DNA of 64,000 nucleotides from Isoperla grammatica (Eukaryota; Arthropoda; Insecta; Plecoptera; Perlodidae): the NCBI GenBank assembly GCA_945910005.1, contig OX246744.1:39113200-39177199 (forward strand), given 5' to 3'. A program made the translations under genes and the position numbers. The notes beneath the pieces were generated by a model. That model saw nothing but the letters and a program-made list of their open reading frames with translations, did no database searches and had not been told where the DNA came from. This document shows positions 55,201 to 63,597 of this stretch, piece by piece; position 1 is the first letter of the stretch, and every line of letters starts with the position of its first letter.

Positions 55201-55624
55201 TGGTAAGGTTCCAATCTCCCCCCAATATAACCACATGGCTATGATGAACACTGGAGAGATACCTGTCGAGTGAAAGCAGCACCGGTACAGCGATGTTGTT
55301 GTCATGGGGTAGATAAACATTAACCAGGTGGCATTGCCGTCCGTCCAATTGAACCTGAGCACATTGCGCATAGCCGGGAACAAGAATGTTTGTAGAGTCG
55401 AACGGCGTTTTTGACGCTATCAAAGTGCCACTGCTGTTCTGGACATCCGAGTTTATTGCAAAGTTGTAGGTTTTGTTTAAAAATTCATAAGTAGGGGAAG
55501 AAGAAAGGTTTGTTTCTTGAATAAAAAATACGTCAGATCGTAGTCTACGGAGGAAATTTGTAAGAGCGATTTGTTTCATGTCACTTTTCATACCACGTAT
55601 GTTTAAGGACATAAAATTGACCAT
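52202..55624 (-). CDS. LINE ORF2: APE endonuclease, reverse transcriptase, zinc finger (1140 aa), copy 2
   Basis: The protein nicks target DNA and copies the element RNA onto the break. Endonuclease: LNIRG at 7, QET at 36, NVYLPHD at 102, GDWN at 136, RLDRFY near 197, SDHC at 221 (catalytic Glu, Asp/Asn and His present). Reverse transcriptase: LTKGKSCGLDGL near 451, LIPKKGD at 502, NWRPISLLN at 514, SLDQTSAFDRV at 582, RRGIRQGDPISG near 638, YADD at 686. C-terminus: CLWC followed by TTLHVLFEC, a zf-RVT-type C-x2-C-x7-H-x4-C. The LLNTDYKIISKAL and SLDQTSAFDRV wording fits the Tx1/L1 group. There is no RNase H. The ATG is 12 bases after the ORF1 stop, so translation probably depends on reinitiation. 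Confidence 0.95.
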   Translation of the reverse strand: MVNFMSLNIRGMKSDMKQIALTNFLRRLRSDVFFIQETNLSSSPTYEFLNKTYNFAINSDVQNSSGTLIASKTPFDSTNILVPGYAQCAQVQLDGRQCHLVNVYLPHDNNIAVPVLLSLDRYLSSVHHSHVVILGGDWNLTIDPLDRSGCVENRRSLAQRLATILSKENLQDVWRTSNPRELAYTYVGTHVRRPRARLDRFYIQASNIGFAVLPKIIPSFSDHCCVVFSLELPLTVSHKSPYWKFNNMLLQDTYYTSVVCALITTFSDKCNETDPFVCWEGLKNEIRLATQRYTAHRFHEKTSTLKDLERNLYNLKSKSNLSEQECIELNACAAQVRRIHYSEAHATAAVESANMLQYGNTATPFFYQYGMVHHSPTQLSCLEIGGTVSKDAAAIRTHVRNHFQQLYSNPGNNNLNVPHLLADLPKISDAARNKLDAMPTVAELRVALEQLTKGKSCGLDGLTVEFYLHFWNVIRKLYYKVFETAVERSTLPRSMQMSVLVLIPKKGDRVQIQNWRPISLLNTDYKIISKALTNKLNLVMGDVVHSDQTFCVQGRSLFSNLHLTRDTLDHCNRNNLPLAILSLDQTSAFDRVEHDYLFKIMTSFGFGCRFMSYIRMLYANARCSIRVNSSLTSPIPLRRGIRQGDPISGCLYSLSIEPFLVLCRKTLAPYGLKIPGSRIPIVTSAYADDAYIFLTDNSGFAELHTAFVTYACASGAKLNSAKSSGLFSGSWQGRTDNPLGFQWNSDGLKVLGVYLGNSTQWETKNWTTLTETINRGIDRYSKWNHTTIRGTRIIANQLLGSKLVHALSVLQPPKGFIDTIHTKLIKFVWGGRHWLNRAHVFAEPGVGGIGLTNIQCKVMTFRLRFLASILSPDAERSHPYVLHELNLHRYADDFHSLVLEPIRSDWLHRLQPFYRSVLEAWDTVCPATTTTLNAALRVLDVDNRRRLYQTCRQRELPLSTLSGRSELAQEDVHWNHVYLFPTTSFDADLCWRLLHDAVASPARLHRWGIRDSPQCLWCTSPGTTLHVLFECSKVTPLWTFVRDIITRLIGSRHLSTLDLLRGLDFEPAAVVQWQLANFLLNLGKSTVFRFMQKNFEEPGGDPLCIIKNRLSYRLNLEYLKAVRTDTVHIYNRTWRFGGIL

Positions 55625-55636
55625 TGTGAAAGGAGA

Positions 55637-57097
55637 TTAAGAATTTGTTTGGGGTATAAACCCTGATTCAGCGGCCATGGATTTCAATATCCGCGCAATC
55701 CGTTTTTTTAAATTTAAGTCATGTGTGTTTTGAGCAGTCTTTTCCAGTTCCACGTAGAACGATTCTACATTGTCAGAGTAGGATTTAACAATTGGTAAAA
55801 TTTTCTTAAAATGCCTCGCATTTTTAAGAAAAGCCTTAATGTTCTCCGATGTTATAGAACCTTCTTTGGTTCTCGAATCAGTTGACTGCATAAACTCTTC
55901 CGATAGAAAAGAGTCGTTTGATGCTAACGACTCGCAGTCGGACTGAGCGTCATCGTCAAGTCGCGATCGTTTGTTTGAAGGTTGATGTAGAACAATAGGC
56001 GAGGAGAAAGACGGTTGATGAGCGACAGTAGGAGAAGACAGAGACAGTTCCTTAACCTCCGGTATGGGAGGAGGTGAACGTTTGTTTAAAGGTTGGTTCA
56101 CAAAAACAGGTGAAGAGATAGTGGGTTCCTGTTCTTCAACCTCCGGGAGGGGAAGAGGCGTACATTTATTCAATGGTTTGTTTACGATAATAGGAGAGGA
56201 GATAGACGGTGCTTCGACCTCCTTAACGGAAGGAGGAGGAGGCGGTGGAAGGGTTGTTGTGTGGTATTGAGCTAGTCGTTGCAGTGACGATTTGGCCTTG
56301 ACCTCTAGAATTGAAGAAGAGGTATTCAGTTGGTCCGTCTTACCACCGTCACTACCGGCCGGCGCGGCAGGAAGAATAGGGACGCAGGGTCGGAGAGATA
56401 GTGATTCACGCGGTGCGCCACTCACAGTTTGAGCGAAGGTGGGCTTTCCAGGTGGCAAGGGGGGATAGTTTAAAGTAGACGGTAAGTTGGATGTCGACGG
56501 AACGACACGAGGGTTCTGCATTTGAAGGTTGGGTTGTTTAGGAGTCGATTGCTTGCAGTTCCTGGAGACGTGTCCCTTCTCGTTACACGTAAGACACGTC
56601 ACGTCCTCCATAGTAATGAAAACAATTACCTTGACGTTGTCCTTCTCGAAGTGTAGAGCATCGGGCACTTTGGATATATCTCTAAAGACAACATACGCCA
56701 GTTTTCGGAACGATTTGATATGAGAACAACCAGTGAGCTTTGATCCTGTTGACAGGTCGCGTATTTGGCCGGTAATATTACCGTACTGTGAAAGTTTTTC
56801 AGTCAGCATATCATTGGTTATGAAGGGGAAAACATTAGAAAGGACGATTTTGGTAGCAGACGAAAAATATTTTCGAATAGGAACGTAGTTGCCCTTGACA
56901 GTAATGAAATTGTCCTGAATAAGCGTGTCAATAGCTGCTTCAGTCTTCAGGAATATACAAACACGTCCGCCAGACACACGTGACGCGTGCGTGATTTGGT
57001 CACCGGAAACAAGTTCGAGAGCGCCTTGTAGGTAGTCATCGATGGAAGTATCGGGAAGATTATCAATAATAACTGCCAATTTCGGTGAAACTGACAT
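55637..57097 (-). CDS. LINE ORF1 (486 aa, CCHC), copy 2
   Basis: This is probably the nucleic-acid chaperone that packages element RNA. Residues 7-160 contain two RRM-like units (LAVIIDNLP and TKIVLSNVFPF mark likely first strands). CLTCNEKGHVSRNC at 168 is the single zinc knuckle. Pro-rich PPPPPP lies near 290, then repeated P(I/V)-N-PLNK segments. This layout recalls Tx1-clade ORF1 and the host ZCCHC3-like proteins. The copy switches from copy-3-like to copy-1-like bases within this ORF. Confidence 0.92.
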   Translation of the reverse strand: MSVSPKLAVIIDNLPDTSIDDYLQGALELVSGDQITHASRVSGGRVCIFLKTEAAIDTLIQDNFITVKGNYVPIRKYFSSATKIVLSNVFPFITNDMLTEKLSQYGNITGQIRDLSTGSKLTGCSHIKSFRKLAYVVFRDISKVPDALHFEKDNVKVIVFITMEDVTCLTCNEKGHVSRNCKQSTPKQPNLQMQNPRVVPSTSNLPSTLNYPPLPPGKPTFAQTVSGAPRESLSLRPCVPILPAAPAGSDGGKTDQLNTSSSILEVKAKSSLQRLAQYHTTTLPPPPPPSVKEVEAPSISSPIIVNKPLNKCTPLPLPEVEEQEPTISSPVFVNQPLNKRSPPPIPEVKELSLSSPTVAHQPSFSSPIVLHQPSNKRSRLDDDAQSDCESLASNDSFLSEEFMQSTDSRTKEGSITSENIKAFLKNARHFKKILPIVKSYSDNVESFYVELEKTAQNTHDLNLKKRIARILKSMAAESGFIPQTNS

Positions 57098-57675
57098 GAT
57101 TCAATTCTTAGTTGGTCACCGCTTACTGGATCATTAAAAGAATTCCTGAAGTGCGTTGGAAACAAAGAACTTATAGGAATGGTTGTGAGAGAATGGTTGC
57201 TCTTTGAAAGCAAAGAACTTAGATCGATTGTTTTAGGACCCGTCGAGAAGGCTGTGGTTGTAGGTTTTTGTTTTCAATAGCATCAGAACTGAATCCAAAA
57301 TGTATTTATGTAATTATTTAACTGAAATAATAATTATTCAGTCATTTCACTTACGAAAGACGATAATGTATATTAGTAGCTTGCCTGAGTGTGGTCGAAT
57401 AGGATGGGCCTATGTGTTCAGAGCGTGATATTTCATCCCCTCGAGTGAAGTCAGTCAATGGCGAGCACACGCATGATGCACATATCACCATAAAACACAC
57501 AAAAAGATTGATAACTTCGAAAAACAGTTGTTTTTAACCACTTACGATACACACAGAGATATATCTTCACTAGTTCTATCGTATAGACAAGTTTAGGAAT
57601 TATCGCACGACTTTTACTCGCAAATAATTAACAATTCGCAGGAGCCGATGTGAAACACGTCCGTCCACTTCGAGA

Positions 57676-57677
57676 TC

Positions 57678-57759
<82 letters not shown>

Positions 57760-57773
57760 AAGATCGATAGATG

Positions 57774-57805
<32 letters not shown>

Positions 57806-57831
57806 TATAGATAGATAGATAGATGGATAGA
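57676..57831. repeat. (GATA)n spacer between LINE copies 2 and 3
   Basis: Same length and same internal irregularities (GAAAGATCGATAGATGG, TATATAG) as 51921-52076, which would be very unlikely for two independently evolving microsatellites. Confidence 0.97.
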
Positions 57832-57956
57832 TTTGATTTGATTTATTCGAACTGTCAAAATATATTACATCAGTGTTACAAACTTAAACAGAGAAATTTA
57901 CATCAGGTATAGATAAAAGTACAAAATGATGATAATCACATTTGCAAGACAATATT

Positions 57957-60900
57957 CTACAAAATACCTCCGAACCTCCAAGTGCGGTTATAAATGTGTA
58001 CAGTGTCTGTACGTACGGCCTTTAAATATTCCAGGTTTAATCTGTAGGAAAGTCGATTTTTAATAATACACAACGGATCACCGCCTGGTTCTTCAAAGTT
58101 CTTCTGCATGAACCGAAATACAGTAGATTTTCCGAGGTTCAATAGGAAGTTTGCCAACTGCCACTGCACGACGGCGGCAGGCTCAAAATCCAGTCCTCGC
58201 AGAAGGTCGAGCGTCGAAAGATGTCTTGAGCCAATAAGGCGTGTAATTATGTCTCGAACAAAGGTCCATAAAGGAGTTACTTTAGAACATTCAAACAGAA
58301 CGTGGAGAGTGGTGCCGGGAGAAGTGCACCACAAGCACTGTGGAGAGTCACGGATCCCCCATCGGTGTAGTCGGGCAGGCGATGCCACTGCGTCATGCAG
58401 CAGTCGCCAGCAGAGGTCGGCGTCGAAGCTGGTCGTCGGGAAAAGGTAGACATGGTTCCAATGCACGTCCTCTTGTGCCAGTTCAGATCGTCCAGATAGA
58501 GTCGAAAGAGGTAGTTCACGTTGTCTGCACGTTTGGTAGAGTCTGCGTCTATTGTCTACGTCCAACACACGTAGAGCGGCGTTTAATGTGGTCGTTGTGG
58601 CAGGGCAGACCGTATCCCATGCTTCCAGTACTGACCTGTAGAATGGTTGTAACCTGTGTAACCAGTCACTCCGAATTGGCTCGAGTACAAGTGAGTGAAA
58701 ATCGTCAGCGTACCTATGGAGATTCAGTTCGTGAAGCACATATGGATGACTTCTTTCGGCGTCGGGTGAAAGAATACTGGCTAGAAAACGTAGTCGGAAA
58801 GTCATGACTTTGCACTGGATGTTCGTCAGCCCGATACCTCCTACGCCAGGCTCGGCAAAGACGTGAGCGCGGTTGAGCCAGTGTCTGCCCCCCCACACGA
58901 ACTTGATTAATTTAGTATGAATTGTATCAATAAACCCTTTTGGGGGTTGGAGAACAGATAGCGCGTGAACAAGTTTGGATCCTAATAGTTGGTTGGCGAT
59001 AATTCTCGTTCCTCGTATTGTCGTGTGATTCCATTTAGAGTATCGGTCTATTCCGCGATTTATTGTTTCTGTCAGCGTCGTCCAGTTTTTGGTTTCCCAT
59101 TGTGTAGAATTTCCAAGGTAAACACCGAGAACTTTGAGCCCATCACTATTCCACTGGAAACCTAGAGGGTTGTCAGTTCGTCCCTGCCAGGACCCAGAAA
59201 AGAGACCGCTAGATTTAGCCGAGTTGAGCTTTGCGCCAGAAGCGCACGCGTACGTTACGAACGCCGTGTGAAGTTCAGCGAAACCGCTATTATCAGTTAG
59301 AAAAATATATGCATCGTCGGCATAAGCTGAGGTGACAATGGGTATCCTCGACCCAGGTATTTTAAGCCCGTACGGTGCAAGAGTTTTACGGCAAAGAACT
59401 AGGAATGGTTCAATAGATAAGGAGTACAAACATCCGGATATAGGATCTCCTTGTCGTATTCCACGACGAAGAGGGATAGGTGAAGTAAGAGAAGAGTTCA
59501 CTCGTATAGAGCATCTTGCGTTCGCGTACAGCATTCGTATGTAGGACATAAACCGACAACCGAAGCCAAACGATGTCATGATTTTGAATAGATAATCATG
59601 TTCGACTCTATCGAACGCACTAGTTTGATCAAGTGATAGTATAGCTAGTGGCAGATTGTTTCTGTTGCAGTGGTCCAGTGTATCACGAGTAAGGTGGAGG
59701 TTGGAAAACAGTGACCTGCCTTGCACGCAGAACGTCTGGTCAGAGTGAACAACGTCACCCATTACTAAGTTGAGTTTGTTAGTTAAAGCTTTAGAAATTA
59801 TTTTATAGTCGGTGTTTAAAAGTGAGATGGGTCTCCAATTTTGTATCTGTACACGATCACCTTTCTTGGGAATAAGCACAAGCACTGACATTTGCATAGA
59901 TCGAGGTAGAGTCGAACGTTCGACTGCAGTTTCGAACACCTTGTAATACAGTTTGCGAATAACGTTCCAGAAATGTAAGTAAAATTCTACGGTCAAACCG
60001 TCTAACCCACACGATTTTCCTTTTGTTAATTGTTCGAGAGCCACCCGCAACTCTGCAACTGTAGGCATGGCGTCAAGCTTGTTCCTAGCAGCGTCGGAGA
60101 TTTTCGGGAGGTCGGCCAAAAGATGAGGGACGTTCAAATTGTTGTTTCCAGGGTTAGAATATAGCTGCTGGAAATGATTTCGCACATGTGTACGAATAGC
60201 AGCAGCGTCTTTCGAGACGGTACCCCCAATTTCAAGACAAGAAAGTTGAGTTGGTGAGTGGTGCACCATTCCGTACTGATAGAAAAAGGGTGTAGCAGTA
60301 TTACCGTATTGGAGCATGTTGGCAGACTCTACAGCGGCAGTGGCGTGGGCTTCCGAGTAGTGGATTCTTCGTACTTGAGCGGCACAAGCATTGAGCTCAA
60401 TACATTCTTGCTCGGACAAGTTTGATTTAGATTTAAGATTGTAAAGATTACGCTCAAGATCTTTGAGCGTGCTTGTTTTCTCGTGAAAACGGTGGGCTGT
60501 GTATCGTTGGGTGGCTAATCTTATTTCGTTTTTTAGCCCTTCCCAACACACGAAGGGATCGGTTTCATTACACTTGTCAGAGAAGGTTGTAATCAGCGCG
60601 CACACTACTGAGGTGTAGTAGGTGTCCTGTAAGAGCATATTGTTGAACTTCCAATAGGGAGATTTATGAGAGACGGTGAGAGGGAGTTCAAGAGAAAACA
60701 CTACACAACAGTGGTCCGAAAATGACGGTATTATTTTAGGCAGCACCGCGAATCCAATGTTGGAAGCCTGGATGTAAAACCTGTCCAGACGAGCTCTTGG
60801 GCGTCGGACGTGAGTGCCTACATACGTGTATGCAAGCTCTCGAGGGTTCGAAGTCCGCCACACGTCTTGTAAATTCTCTTTGGACAGGATGGTAGCCAGG

Positions 60901-61379
60901 CGCTGCGCTAGACTTCGTCGATTTTCCACACAGCCGGAACGATCAAGTGGGTCAATGGTAAGGTTCCAATCTCCCCCCAATATAACCACATGGCTATGAT
61001 GAACACTGGAGAGATACCTGTCGAGTGAAAGCAGCACCGGTACAGCGATGTTGTTGTCATGGGGTAGATAAACATTAACCAGGTGGCATTGCCGTCCGTC
61101 CAATTGAACCTGAGCACATTGCGCATAGCCGGGAACAAGAATGTTTGTAGAGTCGAACGGCGTTTTTGACGCTATCAAAGTGCCACTGCTGTTCTGGACA
61201 TCCGAGTTTATTGCAAAGTTGTAGGTTTTGTTTAAAAATTCATAAGTAGGGGAAGAAGAAAGGTTTGTTTCTTGAATAAAAAATACGTCAGATCGTAGTC
61301 TACGGAGGAAATTTGTAAGAGCGATTTGTTTCATGTCACTTTTCATACCACGTATGTTTAAGGACATAAAATTGACCAT
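57957..61379 (-). CDS. LINE ORF2 (1140 aa), copy 3
   Basis: The translation is the same as in copy 2 by eye, with all endonuclease, reverse transcriptase and zinc-finger motifs listed there. This implies duplication by recombination rather than separate retrotransposition, or an assembly duplication. It appears competent to encode an active enzyme. Confidence 0.95.
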   Translation of the reverse strand: MVNFMSLNIRGMKSDMKQIALTNFLRRLRSDVFFIQETNLSSSPTYEFLNKTYNFAINSDVQNSSGTLIASKTPFDSTNILVPGYAQCAQVQLDGRQCHLVNVYLPHDNNIAVPVLLSLDRYLSSVHHSHVVILGGDWNLTIDPLDRSGCVENRRSLAQRLATILSKENLQDVWRTSNPRELAYTYVGTHVRRPRARLDRFYIQASNIGFAVLPKIIPSFSDHCCVVFSLELPLTVSHKSPYWKFNNMLLQDTYYTSVVCALITTFSDKCNETDPFVCWEGLKNEIRLATQRYTAHRFHEKTSTLKDLERNLYNLKSKSNLSEQECIELNACAAQVRRIHYSEAHATAAVESANMLQYGNTATPFFYQYGMVHHSPTQLSCLEIGGTVSKDAAAIRTHVRNHFQQLYSNPGNNNLNVPHLLADLPKISDAARNKLDAMPTVAELRVALEQLTKGKSCGLDGLTVEFYLHFWNVIRKLYYKVFETAVERSTLPRSMQMSVLVLIPKKGDRVQIQNWRPISLLNTDYKIISKALTNKLNLVMGDVVHSDQTFCVQGRSLFSNLHLTRDTLDHCNRNNLPLAILSLDQTSAFDRVEHDYLFKIMTSFGFGCRFMSYIRMLYANARCSIRVNSSLTSPIPLRRGIRQGDPISGCLYSLSIEPFLVLCRKTLAPYGLKIPGSRIPIVTSAYADDAYIFLTDNSGFAELHTAFVTYACASGAKLNSAKSSGLFSGSWQGRTDNPLGFQWNSDGLKVLGVYLGNSTQWETKNWTTLTETINRGIDRYSKWNHTTIRGTRIIANQLLGSKLVHALSVLQPPKGFIDTIHTKLIKFVWGGRHWLNRAHVFAEPGVGGIGLTNIQCKVMTFRLRFLASILSPDAERSHPYVLHELNLHRYADDFHSLVLEPIRSDWLHRLQPFYRSVLEAWDTVCPATTTTLNAALRVLDVDNRRRLYQTCRQRELPLSTLSGRSELAQEDVHWNHVYLFPTTSFDADLCWRLLHDAVASPARLHRWGIRDSPQCLWCTSPGTTLHVLFECSKVTPLWTFVRDIITRLIGSRHLSTLDLLRGLDFEPAAVVQWQLANFLLNLGKSTVFRFMQKNFEEPGGDPLCIIKNRLSYRLNLEYLKAVRTDTVHIYNRTWRFGGIL

Positions 61380-61391
61380 TGTGAAAGGAGA

Positions 61392-62852
61392 TTAAGAATT
61401 TGTTTGGGGTATAAACCCTGATTCAGCGGCCATGGATTTCAATATCCGCGCAATCCGTTTTTTTAAATTTAAGTCATGTGTGTTTTGAGCAGTCTTTTCC
61501 AGTTCCACGTAGAACGATTCTACATTGTCAGAGTAGGATTTAACAATTGGTAAAATTTTCTTAAAATGCCTCGCATTTTTAAGAAAAGCCTTAATGTTCT
61601 CCGATGTTATAGAACCTTCTTTGGTTCTCGAATCAGTTGACTGCATAAACTCTTCCGATAGAAAAGAGTCGTTTGATGCTAACGACTCGCAGTCGGACTG
61701 AGCGTCATCGTCAAGTCGCGATCGTTTGTTTGAAGGTTGATGTAGAACAATAGGCGAGGAGAAAGACGGTTGATGAGCGACAGTAGGAGAAGACAGAGAC
61801 AGTTCCTTAACCTCCGGTATGGGAGGAGGTGAACGTTTGTTTAAAGGTTGGTTCACAAAAACAGGTGAAGAGATAGTGGGTTCCTGTTCTTCAACCTCCG
61901 GGAGGGGAAGAGGCGTACATTTATTCAATGGTTTGTTTACGATAATAGGAGAGGAGATAGACGGTGCTTCGACCTCCTTAACGGAAGGAGGAGGAGGCGG
62001 TGGAAGGGTTGTTGTGTGGTATTGAGCTAGTCGTTGCAGTGACGATTTGGCCTTGACCTCTAGAATTGAAGAAGAGGTATTCAGTTGGTCCGTCTTACCA
62101 CCGTCACTACCGGCCGGCGCGGCAGGAAGAATAGGGACGCAGGGTCGGAGAGATAGTGATTCACGCGGTGCGCCACTCACAGTTTGAGCGAAGGTGGGCT
62201 TTCCAGGTGGCAAGGGGGGATAGTTTAAAGTAGACGGTAAGTTGGATGTCGACGGAACGACACGAGGGTTCTGCATTTGAAGGTTGGGTTGTTTAGGAGT
62301 CGATTGCTTGCAGTTCCTGGAGACGTGTCCCTTCTCGTTACACGTAAGACACGTCACGTCCTCCATAGTAATGAAAACAATTACCTTGACGTTGTCCTTC
62401 TCGAAGTGTAGAGCATCGGGCACTTTGGATATATCTCTAAAGACAACATACGCCAGTTTTCGGAACGATTTGATATGGGAACAACCAGTGAGCTTTGATC
62501 CTGTTGACAGGTCGCGTATTTGGCCGGTAATATTACCGTACTGTGAAAGTTTTTCAGTCAGCATATCATTGGTTATGAAGGGGAAAACATTAGAAAGGAC
62601 GATTTTGGTAGCAGACGAAAAATATTTTCGAATAGGAACGTAGTTGCCCTTGACAGTAATGAAATTGTCCTGAATAAGCGTGTCAATAGCTGCTTCAGTT
62701 TTCAGAAATATACAAACACGTCCGCCAGACACACGTGACGCGTGCGTGATTTGGTCACCGGAAACAAGTTCGAGAGCGCCTTGTAGGTAGTCATCGATGG
62801 AAGTATCGGGAAGATTATCAATAATAACTGCCAATTTCGGTGAAACTGACAT
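61392..62852 (-). CDS. LINE ORF1 (486 aa, CCHC), copy 3
   Basis: The protein looks the same as in copy 2, including the CCHC knuckle. The base changes in its first third (62478 and near 62700-62706) are silent or nearly so. Silent-biased differences between copies fit past selection on ORF1, but the number is too small to prove it. Confidence 0.92.
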   Translation of the reverse strand: MSVSPKLAVIIDNLPDTSIDDYLQGALELVSGDQITHASRVSGGRVCIFLKTEAAIDTLIQDNFITVKGNYVPIRKYFSSATKIVLSNVFPFITNDMLTEKLSQYGNITGQIRDLSTGSKLTGCSHIKSFRKLAYVVFRDISKVPDALHFEKDNVKVIVFITMEDVTCLTCNEKGHVSRNCKQSTPKQPNLQMQNPRVVPSTSNLPSTLNYPPLPPGKPTFAQTVSGAPRESLSLRPCVPILPAAPAGSDGGKTDQLNTSSSILEVKAKSSLQRLAQYHTTTLPPPPPPSVKEVEAPSISSPIIVNKPLNKCTPLPLPEVEEQEPTISSPVFVNQPLNKRSPPPIPEVKELSLSSPTVAHQPSFSSPIVLHQPSNKRSRLDDDAQSDCESLASNDSFLSEEFMQSTDSRTKEGSITSENIKAFLKNARHFKKILPIVKSYSDNVESFYVELEKTAQNTHDLNLKKRIARILKSMAAESGFIPQTNS

Positions 62853-63427
62853 GATTCAATTCTTAGTTGGTCACCGCTTACTGGATCATTAAAAGAATTC
62901 CTGAAGTGCTTTGGAAACAAAGAACTTATAGGAATGGTTGTGAGAGAATGGTTGCTCTTTGATAGCAAAGAACTTAGATCGATTGTTGTAGGACCCGTCG
63001 AGAAGGCTGTGGTTGTAGGTTTTTGTTTTCAATAGCATCAGAACTGAATCCAAAATGTATTTATGTAATTATTTAACTGAAATAATACTTATTCAGTCAT
63101 TTCACTTACGAAAGACGATAATGTATATTAGTAGCTTGCCTGAGTGTGGTCGAATAGGATGGGCCTAAGTGTTCAGAGCGTGATTTTTCATCCCCTCGAG
63201 TGAAGTCAGTCAATGGCGAGCACACGCATGATGCACATATCACCATAAAACACACAAAAAGATTGATAACTTCGAAAAACAGTTGTTTTTAACCACTTAC
63301 GATACACACAGAGATATATCTTCACTAGTTCTATCGTATAGACAAGTTTAGGAATTATCGCACGACTTTTACTCGCAAATAATTAACAATTCGCAGGAGC
63401 CGATGTGAAACACGTCCGTCCACTTCG

Positions 63428-63430
<3 letters not shown>

Positions 63431-63526
<96 letters not shown>

Positions 63527-63597
63527 TAGATAGATAGATAGATAGATAGATGGATAGATAAATAGATAGATAGATAGATAGGTGGATAGATACATAG
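63431..63597. repeat. (GATA)n array upstream of LINE copy 3
   Basis: GATA units with a GACAGACAGACAGACAG block near 63511 and degenerate GGTGGATAGATACATAG at the end. It has a different internal pattern from the other two arrays, so it is an independent microsatellite. Another AT-rich element-like sequence starts at its far side. Confidence 0.95.

Larger units (their letters stand above)
52077..57675 (-). mobile_element. Tx1-like non-LTR retrotransposon, copy 2, full length (5.6 kb), recombinant
   Basis: Read on the minus strand: 5' UTR 57675-57098 (578 bp), ORF1 57097-55637, 12 bases, ORF2 55624-52202, 3' UTR 52201-52077 (125 bp, ending AATAAATCAAATCAAATC). There is no poly-A; the 3' tail grades into TATC repeats. 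(GATA)n flanks both ends. The 3' part looks identical to copy 3 up to at least 56211 and the 5' part identical to copy 1 from at most 56723. Both ORFs are open, so coding capacity is intact. Confidence 0.95.
57832..63430 (-). mobile_element. Tx1-like non-LTR retrotransposon, copy 3, full length
   Basis: Same structure as copy 2 (5' UTR 63430-62853, ORF1 62852-61392, ORF2 61379-57957, 3' UTR 57956-57832). It appears identical to copy 2 from its 3' end to at least 62477. From 62478 on it has several private bases in ORF1 and the 5' UTR (for example at 62478, about 62700, 62910, 63088 and 63167). (GATA)n flanks both ends. Confidence 0.95.
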
